Shown here: positions 43,265 through 50,608 of the stretch, in pieces | Layout: each line of letters begins with the position of its first letter | How positions within the stretch are numbered: the first letter of the stretch is position 1 | Source of the DNA: JBHEBG01 sp046557915 | GTDB taxonomy: Bacteria; Bacteroidota; Bacteroidia; Flavobacteriales; Flavobacteriaceae | Direction: 5' to 3' | NCBI RefSeq assembly: GCF_046557915.1 | Contig: NZ_JBHEBG010000001.1 | Coordinates: 1,798,001 to 1,862,000, forward strand | DNA: 64,000 bases | Translations under genes and position numbers: made by a program | The notes under the pieces: generated by a model | Database searches by the model: none | Seen by the model: the letters and a program-made list of their open reading frames with translations, nothing else | What the model was told of the DNA's origin: nothing

Positions 43265-44296
43265 TTAAAAGGTAATGGGTTCAACAGCGGTTCCTTCTTC
43301 TAGGGCCTGTGGATCAATGTAAATCCCTTTATCGATTTTCTTTATCCTATAGGTTGCCACTTTTTCCGTAAATGGCGGCGGCGACTGCCCATTTTGCGGT
43401 AAATATTGATATCCGTGCCAAGGGCAGGTTACACAGCCATCTACCACTTTACCTTCACCCAAAGGACCTCCCTGATGTTTACATACGTTGGAAATGGCAG
43501 ATAGTTTATGGTCGTATTTAAATAGTGCCACTCGCTCTTTTTTTACTACAAATATTTTTGCTCGATCTTCCGGAATATCATCTATTTCGCATATATATTC
43601 CCAACCATTGTTAACCTGCTTGGTCTTCTGTCGATCTAGTTTTGCCTCTCTTAAGGCAGCGGTCAGATGCAAGGAGGTCAAGGTTAAGAATCCCAAGGTT
43701 AAAATACCGATGGACCATATAGAAGGTTGTTGTTGCAAGGCACCTAGAAAAACATGCATCAATACCAGTGCATAGGCAAAATATACCATCATATGCAAGC
43801 GTTTCCATGTTTTTGGAGACAGATTTTTAAGCCAAAAATCATGACTTGTGGCCGCCATTAAGAACAAAATAAGCAGTGCGAAGAAACCCAGTACCTGGAA
43901 AGGAAAATTAACAAAAGAATCGTAATCCATATTAGAGGTAAACACTGCATAAAGGGCATTTACATTACCTAGCGTATGAAATTGAATAATAGAAAAAAGT
44001 CCATGAACCAAAGCGGTTAAAAATATGCTTACCCCAAGATGTCTACGATTGTATAACAAGGGTAAAAATCTCGGGTTTAATCGAGCTAAGGGCCCTATGG
44101 CCAACACAATATGCAACAGCACAATGGCAAGGGTGCCAAATGCCCTAATTATTATGGTTTCCGCTGTGGCCTCGGGATTTGTTGCCAGGGTAATTAAAAC
44201 GAACCCCAACAAATAGGTGAGCATTGCAACGGCAATTAGTTTGTCGTACAATTTTTTATGTTTGTTCCAAAGTATCGTTGTGTAATCTAATCCCAT
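43265..44296 (-). CDS. Ferric-reductase-like membrane domain fused to Rieske [2Fe-2S] domain
   Basis: A 343-residue protein. Residues ~15-215 have six membrane segments with histidines placed for heme (candidates His62, His98, His168, His181), resembling ferric-reductase/MsrQ (YedZ)-type heme proteins. Residues ~230-335 are a Rieske domain with Cys272-x-His274 and Cys291-x2-His294 (motifs CKHQGG and CPWHGY). It could carry electrons between the Rieske cluster and b-type hemes. The start overlaps the 139-residue gene by 10 bp. The Rieske segment shares HQGGPLGEG with the thiamine-diphosphate fusion protein two genes upstream, suggesting common ancestry or a shared partner. Confidence 0.82.
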   Translation of the reverse strand: MGLDYTTILWNKHKKLYDKLIAVAMLTYLLGFVLITLATNPEATAETIIIRAFGTLAIVLLHIVLAIGPLARLNPRFLPLLYNRRHLGVSIFLTALVHGLFSIIQFHTLGNVNALYAVFTSNMDYDSFVNFPFQVLGFFALLILFLMAATSHDFWLKNLSPKTWKRLHMMVYFAYALVLMHVFLGALQQQPSIWSIGILTLGFLTLTSLHLTAALREAKLDRQKTKQVNNGWEYICEIDDIPEDRAKIFVVKKERVALFKYDHKLSAISNVCKHQGGPLGEGKVVDGCVTCPWHGYQYLPQNGQSPPPFTEKVATYRIKKIDKGIYIDPQALEEGTAVEPITF

Positions 44297-44706
44297 AATA
44301 TTTCAATATTGAATAGGGTTTCTTCCTTTATTTCATCGTAAATCTTAATTTCATTTATAGATTTATCAACTTTGAAATTATAAACCCCTTTTTTGTCCAA
44401 AACTCCCAGAAATTGGCCTTTAGGTTTTGCCAACGATACTCCGTAGGCTATTGCAGCAGGGCTGGGCAAAGGTTGTTTTACGAATATTTGAATTCCATTA
44501 AAATCCCCAGTCGGATCCAAAAAGGTGGTAAGCGCTTCGTTTTCAAAGATTAGATGCCTGTCTCCGGATGCGGAAGAAATCTTCAAATTGCTATCGGTCA
44601 GTACGGGTTCTTTAATACCCAAAGTGGCGAATAAAATCCCTAAAGGGGCGGTAGCAATTAATAACAGCCATATTAGTTTATGGGCTTTTCTTAGGCCGTA
44701 CGTCAT
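44287..44706 (-). CDS. Small membrane-anchored protein of unknown function
   Basis: A 139-residue protein not recognised. It has one N-terminal membrane segment (~11-30) with a short basic N terminus, and an extracytoplasmic remainder of mainly beta character. It has no cysteine or histidine cluster. It overlaps the gene upstream by 4 bp and the ferric-reductase-like gene downstream by 10 bp, so it is translationally coupled to both. It may be an assembly or accessory subunit of the membrane redox complex; this rests only on position. Confidence 0.6.
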   Translation of the reverse strand: MTYGLRKAHKLIWLLLIATAPLGILFATLGIKEPVLTDSNLKISSASGDRHLIFENEALTTFLDPTGDFNGIQIFVKQPLPSPAAIAYGVSLAKPKGQFLGVLDKKGVYNFKVDKSINEIKIYDEIKEETLFNIEILWD

Positions 44707-44921
44707 GATTTTGTTTTTAGTTTAGATACCAATCTGCTTAAAAGTACTGGCCACAAAGCAATAGCTCCGGGGATCAACAATAAACGTACTGTCCATTTAC
44801 TTTCGGTAATTAAGGAATCTAGTTGAGAAGCTCCTTTGAAAAAGAAATAAATGCCAAAGAGTACACCTAAAATTGCATAAACAGTTAAGAACGTCAAGAA
44901 AATTTGAATGGTTGTTTCCAT
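44703..44921 (-). CDS. Small two-helix membrane protein
   Basis: A 72-residue protein with two predicted membrane helices (~6-28 and ~45-63) joined by a short polar loop, ending KTKS. No family is recognised. It sits 2 bp after the Rieske-ThDP fusion gene and overlaps the next gene by 4 bp. Small size is supported by this tight coupling. A membrane subunit or stabiliser for the redox proteins is possible. Confidence 0.62.
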   Translation of the reverse strand: METTIQIFLTFLTVYAILGVLFGIYFFFKGASQLDSLITESKWTVRLLLIPGAIALWPVLLSRLVSKLKTKS

Positions 44922-44923
44922 AC

Positions 44924-46879
44924 TTAAATAAGGTTTACATCGGTGATAATTTCCAAAACGGCAGCAGCGGGTTGTTTAAACAATTCGTCCATTGCAGCAT
45001 TTAGTTCACTTTCATCGGAAACCCTTTTTCCCCACGCACCGCAAGAGTTTGCGTATTCTGCAAAATTTGGGTTGGACAAGGTTGTTTGCCAAACGTCAAA
45101 TTCCCCGGCGCGCTGTTCTTTTGATATTTTTCCCAACTCGTGATTATTAAGTACGATCAATTTTATGGGCATATTGTATTTTACAAGAGTGGTTATTTCC
45201 GCCAAATATTGGCAAAGGCCTCCATCTCCGGCTACTGCCACAACGGGTCTTGTGTTGCCCACTGCCGCCCATGCACCAATAGAGGCTGGAAGCGCAAACC
45301 CAATGGATCCCAGATAGCCAGACATTAGAAAATCTTGTTCTTTTGGTTCAAAATACCGGCCAAAAGAGTATGCATTGTTACCAACATCTACGCACATTAC
45401 GGCATTTTTGGGTGCCAGTTTGTTCATGCTCTCAAAAACTGCAATAGAACTTACACCCTTATCGGAAGTTTCGGTAAGACGCTTTTCTTTTTCTTTTTTC
45501 CAGATGGCCCATCTTTCGGCAATTTCCGTTTTTTGATCTAAAGTTTCTGTTTTGCCCGCCAAGGCTTCCGTAAAGATTTCCAGGGTACGCGATATTTCTC
45601 CCCAAACCGCAACGTCTACCTCATGGAACTTGCTTAGTGCCAGTGGATCAAAATCTACCTGTATTGTGGGTTTTTTAGGCGTAATGCCCGTGTGATTGGA
45701 AAATGAGGCTCCGAAGACAACTAGCAAATCTGCTTCGTTCATAAACCAAGAGGCAATAGGGGTACCACTTCTTCCCAATACTCCACACCCTAGGGGGTGA
45801 TTGTCTGCAATAAGGCCTTTTCCTTTAAAAGTGGTTACCACTGCTGCATTTAAGGATTCGGCAAATGCTACTATTTTCTCTTTATGGTTACGTGCTCCGT
45901 GTCCCATAACTATAACGGGTCTTTTCGAACTCCGAAGCAAGTCTATTGCTTTATTGGCCATTTCTTCGGGAGGAGCAATTTGTAGGGGTGTTATTCTATT
46001 GGTAGGAAACTGTGCCTTGGCATTAGGTTTTGCCCTTAACTCTTGTATTTCATCAGGAAACGTAAGATGCGAGACATCGCGTCTTAGAAGGGCATTTTTA
46101 ATTGCCAAGGACATTAGTTCGGCATGCTTGCTATCACTTTGAACCCTTTGGTTAAATTCGGCCACTGTATTGAATGCCTGAACCAGATCTACTTCTTGAA
46201 AGTTACCGGTTCCAACAACTTGGGTAGCCACTTGTCCTGTGAGCGCTAAAAATGGAGCCCTGTCTACCTTGGCGTCCCACATACCGGTATATAGATTGGT
46301 AGCACCGGGCCCAGCGATAGTAAAACATGCTGCTGGTCTACCTGTTAACTTACCGTATGCGGAAGCCGCAAAAGCTGCAGCTCCTTCGTGTCTAATACCA
46401 TAAAAATTAAGATTTCCCTTTTCTTCTTGTCGTTTCATGGCATCGGCAAAGCCTAAGTTGGAATGCCCCACCATTCCAAATACTTTGGTTACGCCCCAAT
46501 TTATCATGGTTTCTACCATAATATCGGATACCGTAGGTTGATGTGCTTCCTCATCTTCTACCCCTACTAGGATGGAACCATTTTCCTCTTTGGTAGGAAA
46601 GGTCTGTACCCCATCATCATAACCGCCAGGCGGAAGTCCGGTACAGGGGTCAAAATCCCAACCGTGCCATGGGCAACGCAGCAATCCATTCTCAATGGAG
46701 CCTTCTCCCAACGGTCCTCCCTGATGTGGACATTTGTTATCCAAAGCAGAAAATTTCCCTTTAAAATGGGTTAAACAAATACCTTTATGGTTTACAGTTA
46801 CGGTTTTGACCCTTCCTTCGGGTAAATCTTTTTTGTTGGTCAGAACTTTATGCCAGATGATATCTTTTTTAGCGGTCAT
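44924..46879 (-). CDS. Rieske [2Fe-2S] domain fused to thiamine-diphosphate enzyme (pyruvate-oxidase-like)
   Basis: A 651-residue fusion with no signal peptide or membrane segment. Residues ~7-108 are a Rieske domain with ligands Cys50/His52 (CPHQGG) and Cys69/His72 (CPWHGW). Residues ~115-651 form a full three-domain ThDP enzyme of the acetolactate synthase/pyruvate oxidase type: Glu165 (IRHEGAA) is the conserved cofactor-activating glutamate, GPGATN follows near 190-195, and the ThDP/Mg motif GDGG at 551-554 ends with NN at 578-579. ThDP enzymes of this group decarboxylate pyruvate or related 2-keto acids. The Rieske domain would offer an internal electron acceptor. The substrate is unknown. 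It is the fifth gene of the minus-strand operon, with 19 bp upstream and 2 bp downstream. Confidence 0.88.
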   Translation of the reverse strand: MTAKKDIIWHKVLTNKKDLPEGRVKTVTVNHKGICLTHFKGKFSALDNKCPHQGGPLGEGSIENGLLRCPWHGWDFDPCTGLPPGGYDDGVQTFPTKEENGSILVGVEDEEAHQPTVSDIMVETMINWGVTKVFGMVGHSNLGFADAMKRQEEKGNLNFYGIRHEGAAAFAASAYGKLTGRPAACFTIAGPGATNLYTGMWDAKVDRAPFLALTGQVATQVVGTGNFQEVDLVQAFNTVAEFNQRVQSDSKHAELMSLAIKNALLRRDVSHLTFPDEIQELRAKPNAKAQFPTNRITPLQIAPPEEMANKAIDLLRSSKRPVIVMGHGARNHKEKIVAFAESLNAAVVTTFKGKGLIADNHPLGCGVLGRSGTPIASWFMNEADLLVVFGASFSNHTGITPKKPTIQVDFDPLALSKFHEVDVAVWGEISRTLEIFTEALAGKTETLDQKTEIAERWAIWKKEKEKRLTETSDKGVSSIAVFESMNKLAPKNAVMCVDVGNNAYSFGRYFEPKEQDFLMSGYLGSIGFALPASIGAWAAVGNTRPVVAVAGDGGLCQYLAEITTLVKYNMPIKLIVLNNHELGKISKEQRAGEFDVWQTTLSNPNFAEYANSCGAWGKRVSDESELNAAMDELFKQPAAAVLEIITDVNLI

Positions 46880-46898
46880 TTCCCATCGTATTTTAGTG

Positions 46899-47282
46899 TT
46901 AGCATTTATTATTGAATTGGTCTTGTCTTAACTTCACGGCTTTGAAAGAGTATATAACAAGTAGTGCAAGGCCAATTAATGCCCAGCAAATACCGCCTAT
47001 GGTTATGTAAATAAAGGAGTTATTATGGCCGCCAACGCTTTGCATTATCCCAGAAACCAAACCAGAGACTAGCAGAAACCCTACCGAACTGTATAAAAAT
47101 ACCATGGCGCTATTCAATAATTTTAGTTGCCTCAGTTTTTTTTCCATCAAAATTTGGGTAGTAGTAGTATCGGCAATGAGCATTCTCATTTCATTGCTTA
47201 GAGCAACCATTAAATTGGAGGTAGACAGTATAAGTAAGCCTATGCCCGGTATTATGGTAATGGGTATGTACCAGTTTTCCAT
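46899..47282 (-). CDS. DUF2721-like membrane protein
   Basis: A 127-residue protein with about three membrane segments (~5-28, ~58-82, ~90-112) and a charged helix between the first two (MRMLIAD to KKLRQLK). The opening STSNLMVALSNEMRML resembles the DUF2721 family, which has no known function. It lies 5 bp after the unknown 252-residue gene and 19 bp before the Rieske-ThDP fusion gene. Its membrane location would allow it to belong to the same complex. Confidence 0.68.
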   Translation of the reverse strand: MENWYIPITIIPGIGLLILSTSNLMVALSNEMRMLIADTTTTQILMEKKLRQLKLLNSAMVFLYSSVGFLLVSGLVSGIMQSVGGHNNSFIYITIGGICWALIGLALLVIYSFKAVKLRQDQFNNKC

Positions 47283-47287
47283 AGTTT

Positions 47288-48046
47288 TCAGCGCTTATAA
47301 GCCATTAAGGCCTCTTCCAAAAATAACAAGGCTGCGTTTCTATCCGTACCGGTAGCAGGCAAAATAGCACCTTTAAATCCATTGTTGTGCCATGCACCAG
47401 TGGTCAGTGGGGTTAGCTTTGTTGTTTCCAAGGCATCGTGCCCATGATACCCACTGATATAGAAATAGTAGTCATTTACCAAGGAATCCGGAATAGCGAG
47501 TCCTAATCCAATAGAGAGCTTGTCACTATCCTTAAACTCAATAAAAGCACCTGTATCAAAATGATGGGACCATATTCTTATTTCGGAGATCAAACCATGT
47601 TTTTCAAGAAAGGATTCCAATACCAATTGGGCCAAAATCCGGTAATGCATTAATTCTTTAAGCCTATTTACATTATGCAACTTAAAGGTAAAATCGTCGG
47701 TTATTTGATAGGGCAGCTCATAATGGAATGCATACGAATAGGGTTTACTAATTTTGGCATCTTGCGTCTGTTGTTTTATCCAGTTTAGCACTTCGGTATG
47801 GCGACTACCATCCAATCTATAAGATTCTATAAGATTGGGCGTGTTCCAGGCTAAAGTAAAATTGTTGTAGTTAAGGGACAGTGTATTCCCTGCTTCATTC
47901 AGAGGTCTAGAAAACATAGCTCCGCTCTCTATGGAAAATCCAAGGTTGGTGTGACTATCGTCTGCCTTTTTTTCTACAAAACTTATTCCGGCCGCTGCTA
48001 GATACTGCGCTGCCAAATGCATTTGGGTGGTCATGTTGTTTATCAT
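47288..48046 (-). CDS. Hypothetical protein, 252 residues
   Basis: Not recognised. A soluble protein without signal peptide or membrane segment. It is rich in aromatic and His residues, e.g. SHHFDTGAF and YHGHDALETT, with potential metal-binding clusters around residues ~160-205. Mixed alpha/beta character is likely. The C terminus (NAALLFLEEALMAYKR) forms a helix. It follows the outer-membrane-like gene by 16 bp and precedes the DUF2721-like gene by 5 bp, so it belongs to the operon. A cytoplasmic partner of the flavodoxin-fold or ThDP protein is possible, but nothing in its sequence shows this. Confidence 0.65.
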   Translation of the reverse strand: MINNMTTQMHLAAQYLAAAGISFVEKKADDSHTNLGFSIESGAMFSRPLNEAGNTLSLNYNNFTLAWNTPNLIESYRLDGSRHTEVLNWIKQQTQDAKISKPYSYAFHYELPYQITDDFTFKLHNVNRLKELMHYRILAQLVLESFLEKHGLISEIRIWSHHFDTGAFIEFKDSDKLSIGLGLAIPDSLVNDYYFYISGYHGHDALETTKLTPLTTGAWHNNGFKGAILPATGTDRNAALLFLEEALMAYKR

Positions 48047-48062
48047 ATTCTTTTTTAATTAT

Positions 48063-48620
48063 CTACTCCGTATGGTCTTTCTTCAATGGCGATTTTAACA
48101 ATGGTAGAATTACGCCCACAGTAACAAATTCTGCCGAAAGTTTACCCGCAACGCCCTTAAATTCTGCAAATACATACAAATTATGAAGGTTGTAATGGGC
48201 GCCAAATCCATAATTGAGTCCAAGCCCATTTTCCTTTTCTTCTTCTTCTTCTTCTTGCAAAGCTACTAGACGCTCCTTTTCTTCTGTATAGTTAACTCCT
48301 GTTAAAGGATACACTCCCAATTTATGAGTGAGTTCAAAAATATAATGCGCGTTCAGGTTAAGATCTAGAATTTTAAGTTCGTTTTCATCGTCTATTTCTT
48401 GATAGGGAAACAATGTAATTTCTGGCCCAAAACAAAAGTGATCATTTACCCCAAAATACAGGCGTGCATTGGCACCAAAAATACTGTTGTCTATTTCCGA
48501 GGATGGGGCCGCCCCCAACATCCATCCTTGTTGCGCTTGCCCATGATAGAAATTCCCAAAACCGAATAATCCAAAAGTTACGATTATAAATTTAAAGTAT
48601 CCCTTTACGGTAGTCATCAT
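48063..48620 (-). CDS. Small outer-membrane beta-barrel-like protein
   Basis: A 185-residue protein with an N-terminal signal (cleavage near GQAQQ, residue ~30) followed by alternating strands with many aromatic residues (ARLYFGVNDHFCFGPEITLF, TGVNYTEE), which suggests an eight-stranded barrel of the OmpX/OprF type. A loop between strands holds a run of six Glu encoded by a trinucleotide repeat. No function is known. Its start overlaps the flavodoxin-fold gene stop (TAATG) by one base. Confidence 0.62.
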   Translation of the reverse strand: MMTTVKGYFKFIIVTFGLFGFGNFYHGQAQQGWMLGAAPSSEIDNSIFGANARLYFGVNDHFCFGPEITLFPYQEIDDENELKILDLNLNAHYIFELTHKLGVYPLTGVNYTEEKERLVALQEEEEEEKENGLGLNYGFGAHYNLHNLYVFAEFKGVAGKLSAEFVTVGVILPLLKSPLKKDHTE

Positions 48621-49378
48621 TATCTTTTGTGCTCCGGACTGCTAAAACCAGCCTTACATCCTGCATCCCACTCGTCTGGAAGGTTTCCATGTGCCGGCAC
48701 ACCGCCGTTGTCTTTAAGCATGCGAGCCAAGTGCAAACAGTTCCATACCAAGAAGGTGGTATTTCTGTTTGTAAAATCGTTTTCCGGTCCCCCAGAGCCC
48801 TCATCCCTATATGATGGCCCAGGTCCGGCCTCGCCCATCCAACCTGCATCTGCTTGTGGGGGCACCGTATAACCAATGTGGGAAAGAGAAAAGAGAATGT
48901 TCATTGCGCAGTGTTTTACCCCATCTTCATTTCCTGTGATCAATGTGGCCCCTACTTTTCCGTAATCTCTATATTGTCCTTTATCATTGAATTTATGGGT
49001 GTAGCCATACATACGTTCCAATACCCGGTTACAGACGGACGATTTTTCACCCAACCAAACGGAGGTACATAAAATTAAAATATCACATGCATCTACTTCT
49101 TTTTGGAGCATGGGCCAATCGTCTTTTTCCCATTCTGGGGTTTGCGACATGTCCAACCCCAGACCAGCAGGGATTACATAATCCACAGGTCTAATGACCT
49201 TAGTACTGGCCCCATTTGCCTCAAAGATGTTTTTGGCAATATCAATTAACCCTTCCGTATGCGATAAGACAGGTGTTCTGTTTAATGTGCAATTTAAAAA
49301 GAGGACTTTAAGGTCGTTATATTTTGCTGGTGGTAAGGAACATTGATGTTCCGTCATTTTCTTTAGTTGTTCTGACAT
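48620..49378 (-). CDS. Flavodoxin-fold NAD(P)H-dependent FMN reductase-like protein
   Basis: A 252-residue cytoplasmic protein, first gene of the operon. Residues ~20-190 follow the flavodoxin-like pattern: strand VLFLNCTLNRTP with a phosphate-binding loop, then DILILCTSVWLGEKSS (the FMN-ring loop) near residue 95, and VGATLITGNEDGVKHCAMN. This resembles the NADPH-dependent FMN reductase/iron-sulfur flavoprotein group. The C terminus has an aromatic/glycine-rich extension with GPGPSYRDEGSGG. It could supply electrons to one of the two Rieske proteins; that link is inferred from the operon. Confidence 0.8.
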   Translation of the reverse strand: MSEQLKKMTEHQCSLPPAKYNDLKVLFLNCTLNRTPVLSHTEGLIDIAKNIFEANGASTKVIRPVDYVIPAGLGLDMSQTPEWEKDDWPMLQKEVDACDILILCTSVWLGEKSSVCNRVLERMYGYTHKFNDKGQYRDYGKVGATLITGNEDGVKHCAMNILFSLSHIGYTVPPQADAGWMGEAGPGPSYRDEGSGGPENDFTNRNTTFLVWNCLHLARMLKDNGGVPAHGNLPDEWDAGCKAGFSSPEHKR

Positions 49379-49700
49379 AGTATGATATTTAATTATTATT
49401 AAGGTTTATATGTTTTGTGCTTTATATTCAATGGAAACCTTTTAAAGGCAGTTAAACCTAAAACTAGTAGGAACGATGAATGGCACGGGGGAACTCCAGG
49501 GTATAATTTGACCTGTTTTGGTATACCCAGAAACCGTGTTGCGATTAAGCCAAAGTGGTTTAGGATTTCTGTAATTTTAGCTGGTGCGATCATTGTTTAC
49601 CCTTAATTTGACGCAAGCGTTTGTAAATACTTTCATTATAAGTGTTTAAGTACTGTAAGAGCGCTTTAGTACCCAACGGATTTTGAGATAACTGCACGGT
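49379..49700. promoter_or_regulatory. Control region upstream of the Rieske operon
   Basis: 322 bp between the Crp/Fnr-type gene and the first operon gene, both on the minus strand. Very short opposing frames exist but none has coding character. ACGCAAGCGT (an inverted repeat ACGC-AA-GCGT, near 49613) flanked by TTTG and TTTG-like bases is the best candidate operator. No clear TAnnTTTG element is seen. Confidence 0.4.
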
Positions 49701-50363
49701 TTACATACTTTTAGGTATTGAAATATATTTGCTATCATATGTTAGGGTACCAAATTTTCTTAAACTACTTAAGGTATTGCTCACCGTTTGTCTGGATGTA
49801 TTTGTTAAGTGTGCAATATCCTTATGGGATAGTAAGTTCCTTGCGCGAATCTCACCGTTTGCCATTTCCCCGAATTCTTGAACATAGTCCATAACAAAAT
49901 CCTCTATGCGCGATGCACTGTCTCTGTAAAGCAAGTTTTCTAACCGGCGTTCCAATTTTTTAATTCGAATGCCATATACCTTAAGTACTCCATTTTTAAG
50001 CGATTTGTGCTTCTCCATTAGCTCTTCCATTGTATCTGCTTCTATATAGCAAACTACACAATCTTCTAACGCAAATGCCTGTTCTTCCAATGCAGCTTTT
50101 TCATCGTATAAAGAAAGTTCCCCGAAAATGTTTCCTTTTTTTACAACGTATTTTACAGTGTCGGACTTGGTATCGACAATCTTCACTGTACCTGTCTTAA
50201 GAAAAAAGATGCAGCGTTTACTTCGGTTTCCCAAAGCAATTACTTCTCCTTTGTTTACATATTGCATCTCCAATATTTTGCAAAGCTGCATCATGGTGGG
50301 CATGCCTAATTTACGAAAGAGATTAAAACCTTCTAAAAACCAGTATTTGGTGAGTGTACTCAA
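49701..50363 (-). CDS. Crp/Fnr-family transcriptional regulator
   Basis: A 220-residue regulator with an N-terminal cyclic-nucleotide-binding-type beta barrel (~10-125; GNIFGELSLYDEKAALEEQA contains the GE.SL motif but not the full cAMP-binding Arg-Ser pattern) and a C-terminal winged helix (~150-218) whose recognition helix is near TNTSRQTVSNTLSSL. No FNR-type N-terminal cysteine cluster is present, so it is not an obvious oxygen sensor. It sits directly upstream of the Rieske operon on the same strand, so it is the natural candidate regulator. Confidence 0.88.
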   Translation of the reverse strand: MSTLTKYWFLEGFNLFRKLGMPTMMQLCKILEMQYVNKGEVIALGNRSKRCIFFLKTGTVKIVDTKSDTVKYVVKKGNIFGELSLYDEKAALEEQAFALEDCVVCYIEADTMEELMEKHKSLKNGVLKVYGIRIKKLERRLENLLYRDSASRIEDFVMDYVQEFGEMANGEIRARNLLSHKDIAHLTNTSRQTVSNTLSSLRKFGTLTYDSKYISIPKSM

Positions 50364-50584
50364 TGTAGATTACTTTAGTTAGTGGAGCAAGACAACTAAA
50401 AGTAAGCAATTTTAACATATTCTGTTTGGGGGAAGTTTAAGCATGTTACTTTAGGCGACAATTGGCGAGTTTTATATAGGGTTTATGTAAGATTTACCTA
50501 ACCATGCCCAATAAATAAAATGGCATGCCTAGGTACTCCAACAAGTGGAAAAATAACTTAGATAATCAAAGAGAGGTATTAAAA

Positions 50585-50605
50585 AAGGGCCTATTGAAGG
50601 CCCTT
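50585..50605 (-). terminator. Hairpin terminator after cyanophycin synthetase
   Basis: AAGGGCC (50585-50591) and GGCCCTT (50599-50605) around a 7-base loop. On the minus strand the hairpin is followed by six T. It lies just after the cphA stop at 50609. Confidence 0.8.
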
Positions 50606-50608
50606 CCC

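Noticed and set aside
42460..43284. Longer start for the Cys/His-motif protein at 43284
   Set aside because: It would overlap the upstream Rieske gene by 20 bp and add a hydrophilic stretch with no role. The start at 43254 gives a typical short basic N terminus before the anchor, but the longer form cannot be fully excluded.
48237..48260. TTC trinucleotide run in the small outer-membrane-like gene as a phase-variation switch
   Set aside because: A three-base unit changes only the number of Glu residues and does not shift the frame.
49399..49606. Opposing 63- and 64-codon frames in the control region upstream of the Rieske operon
   Set aside because: They overlap each other on opposite strands, have no recognisable domain, and fill the expected promoter region.
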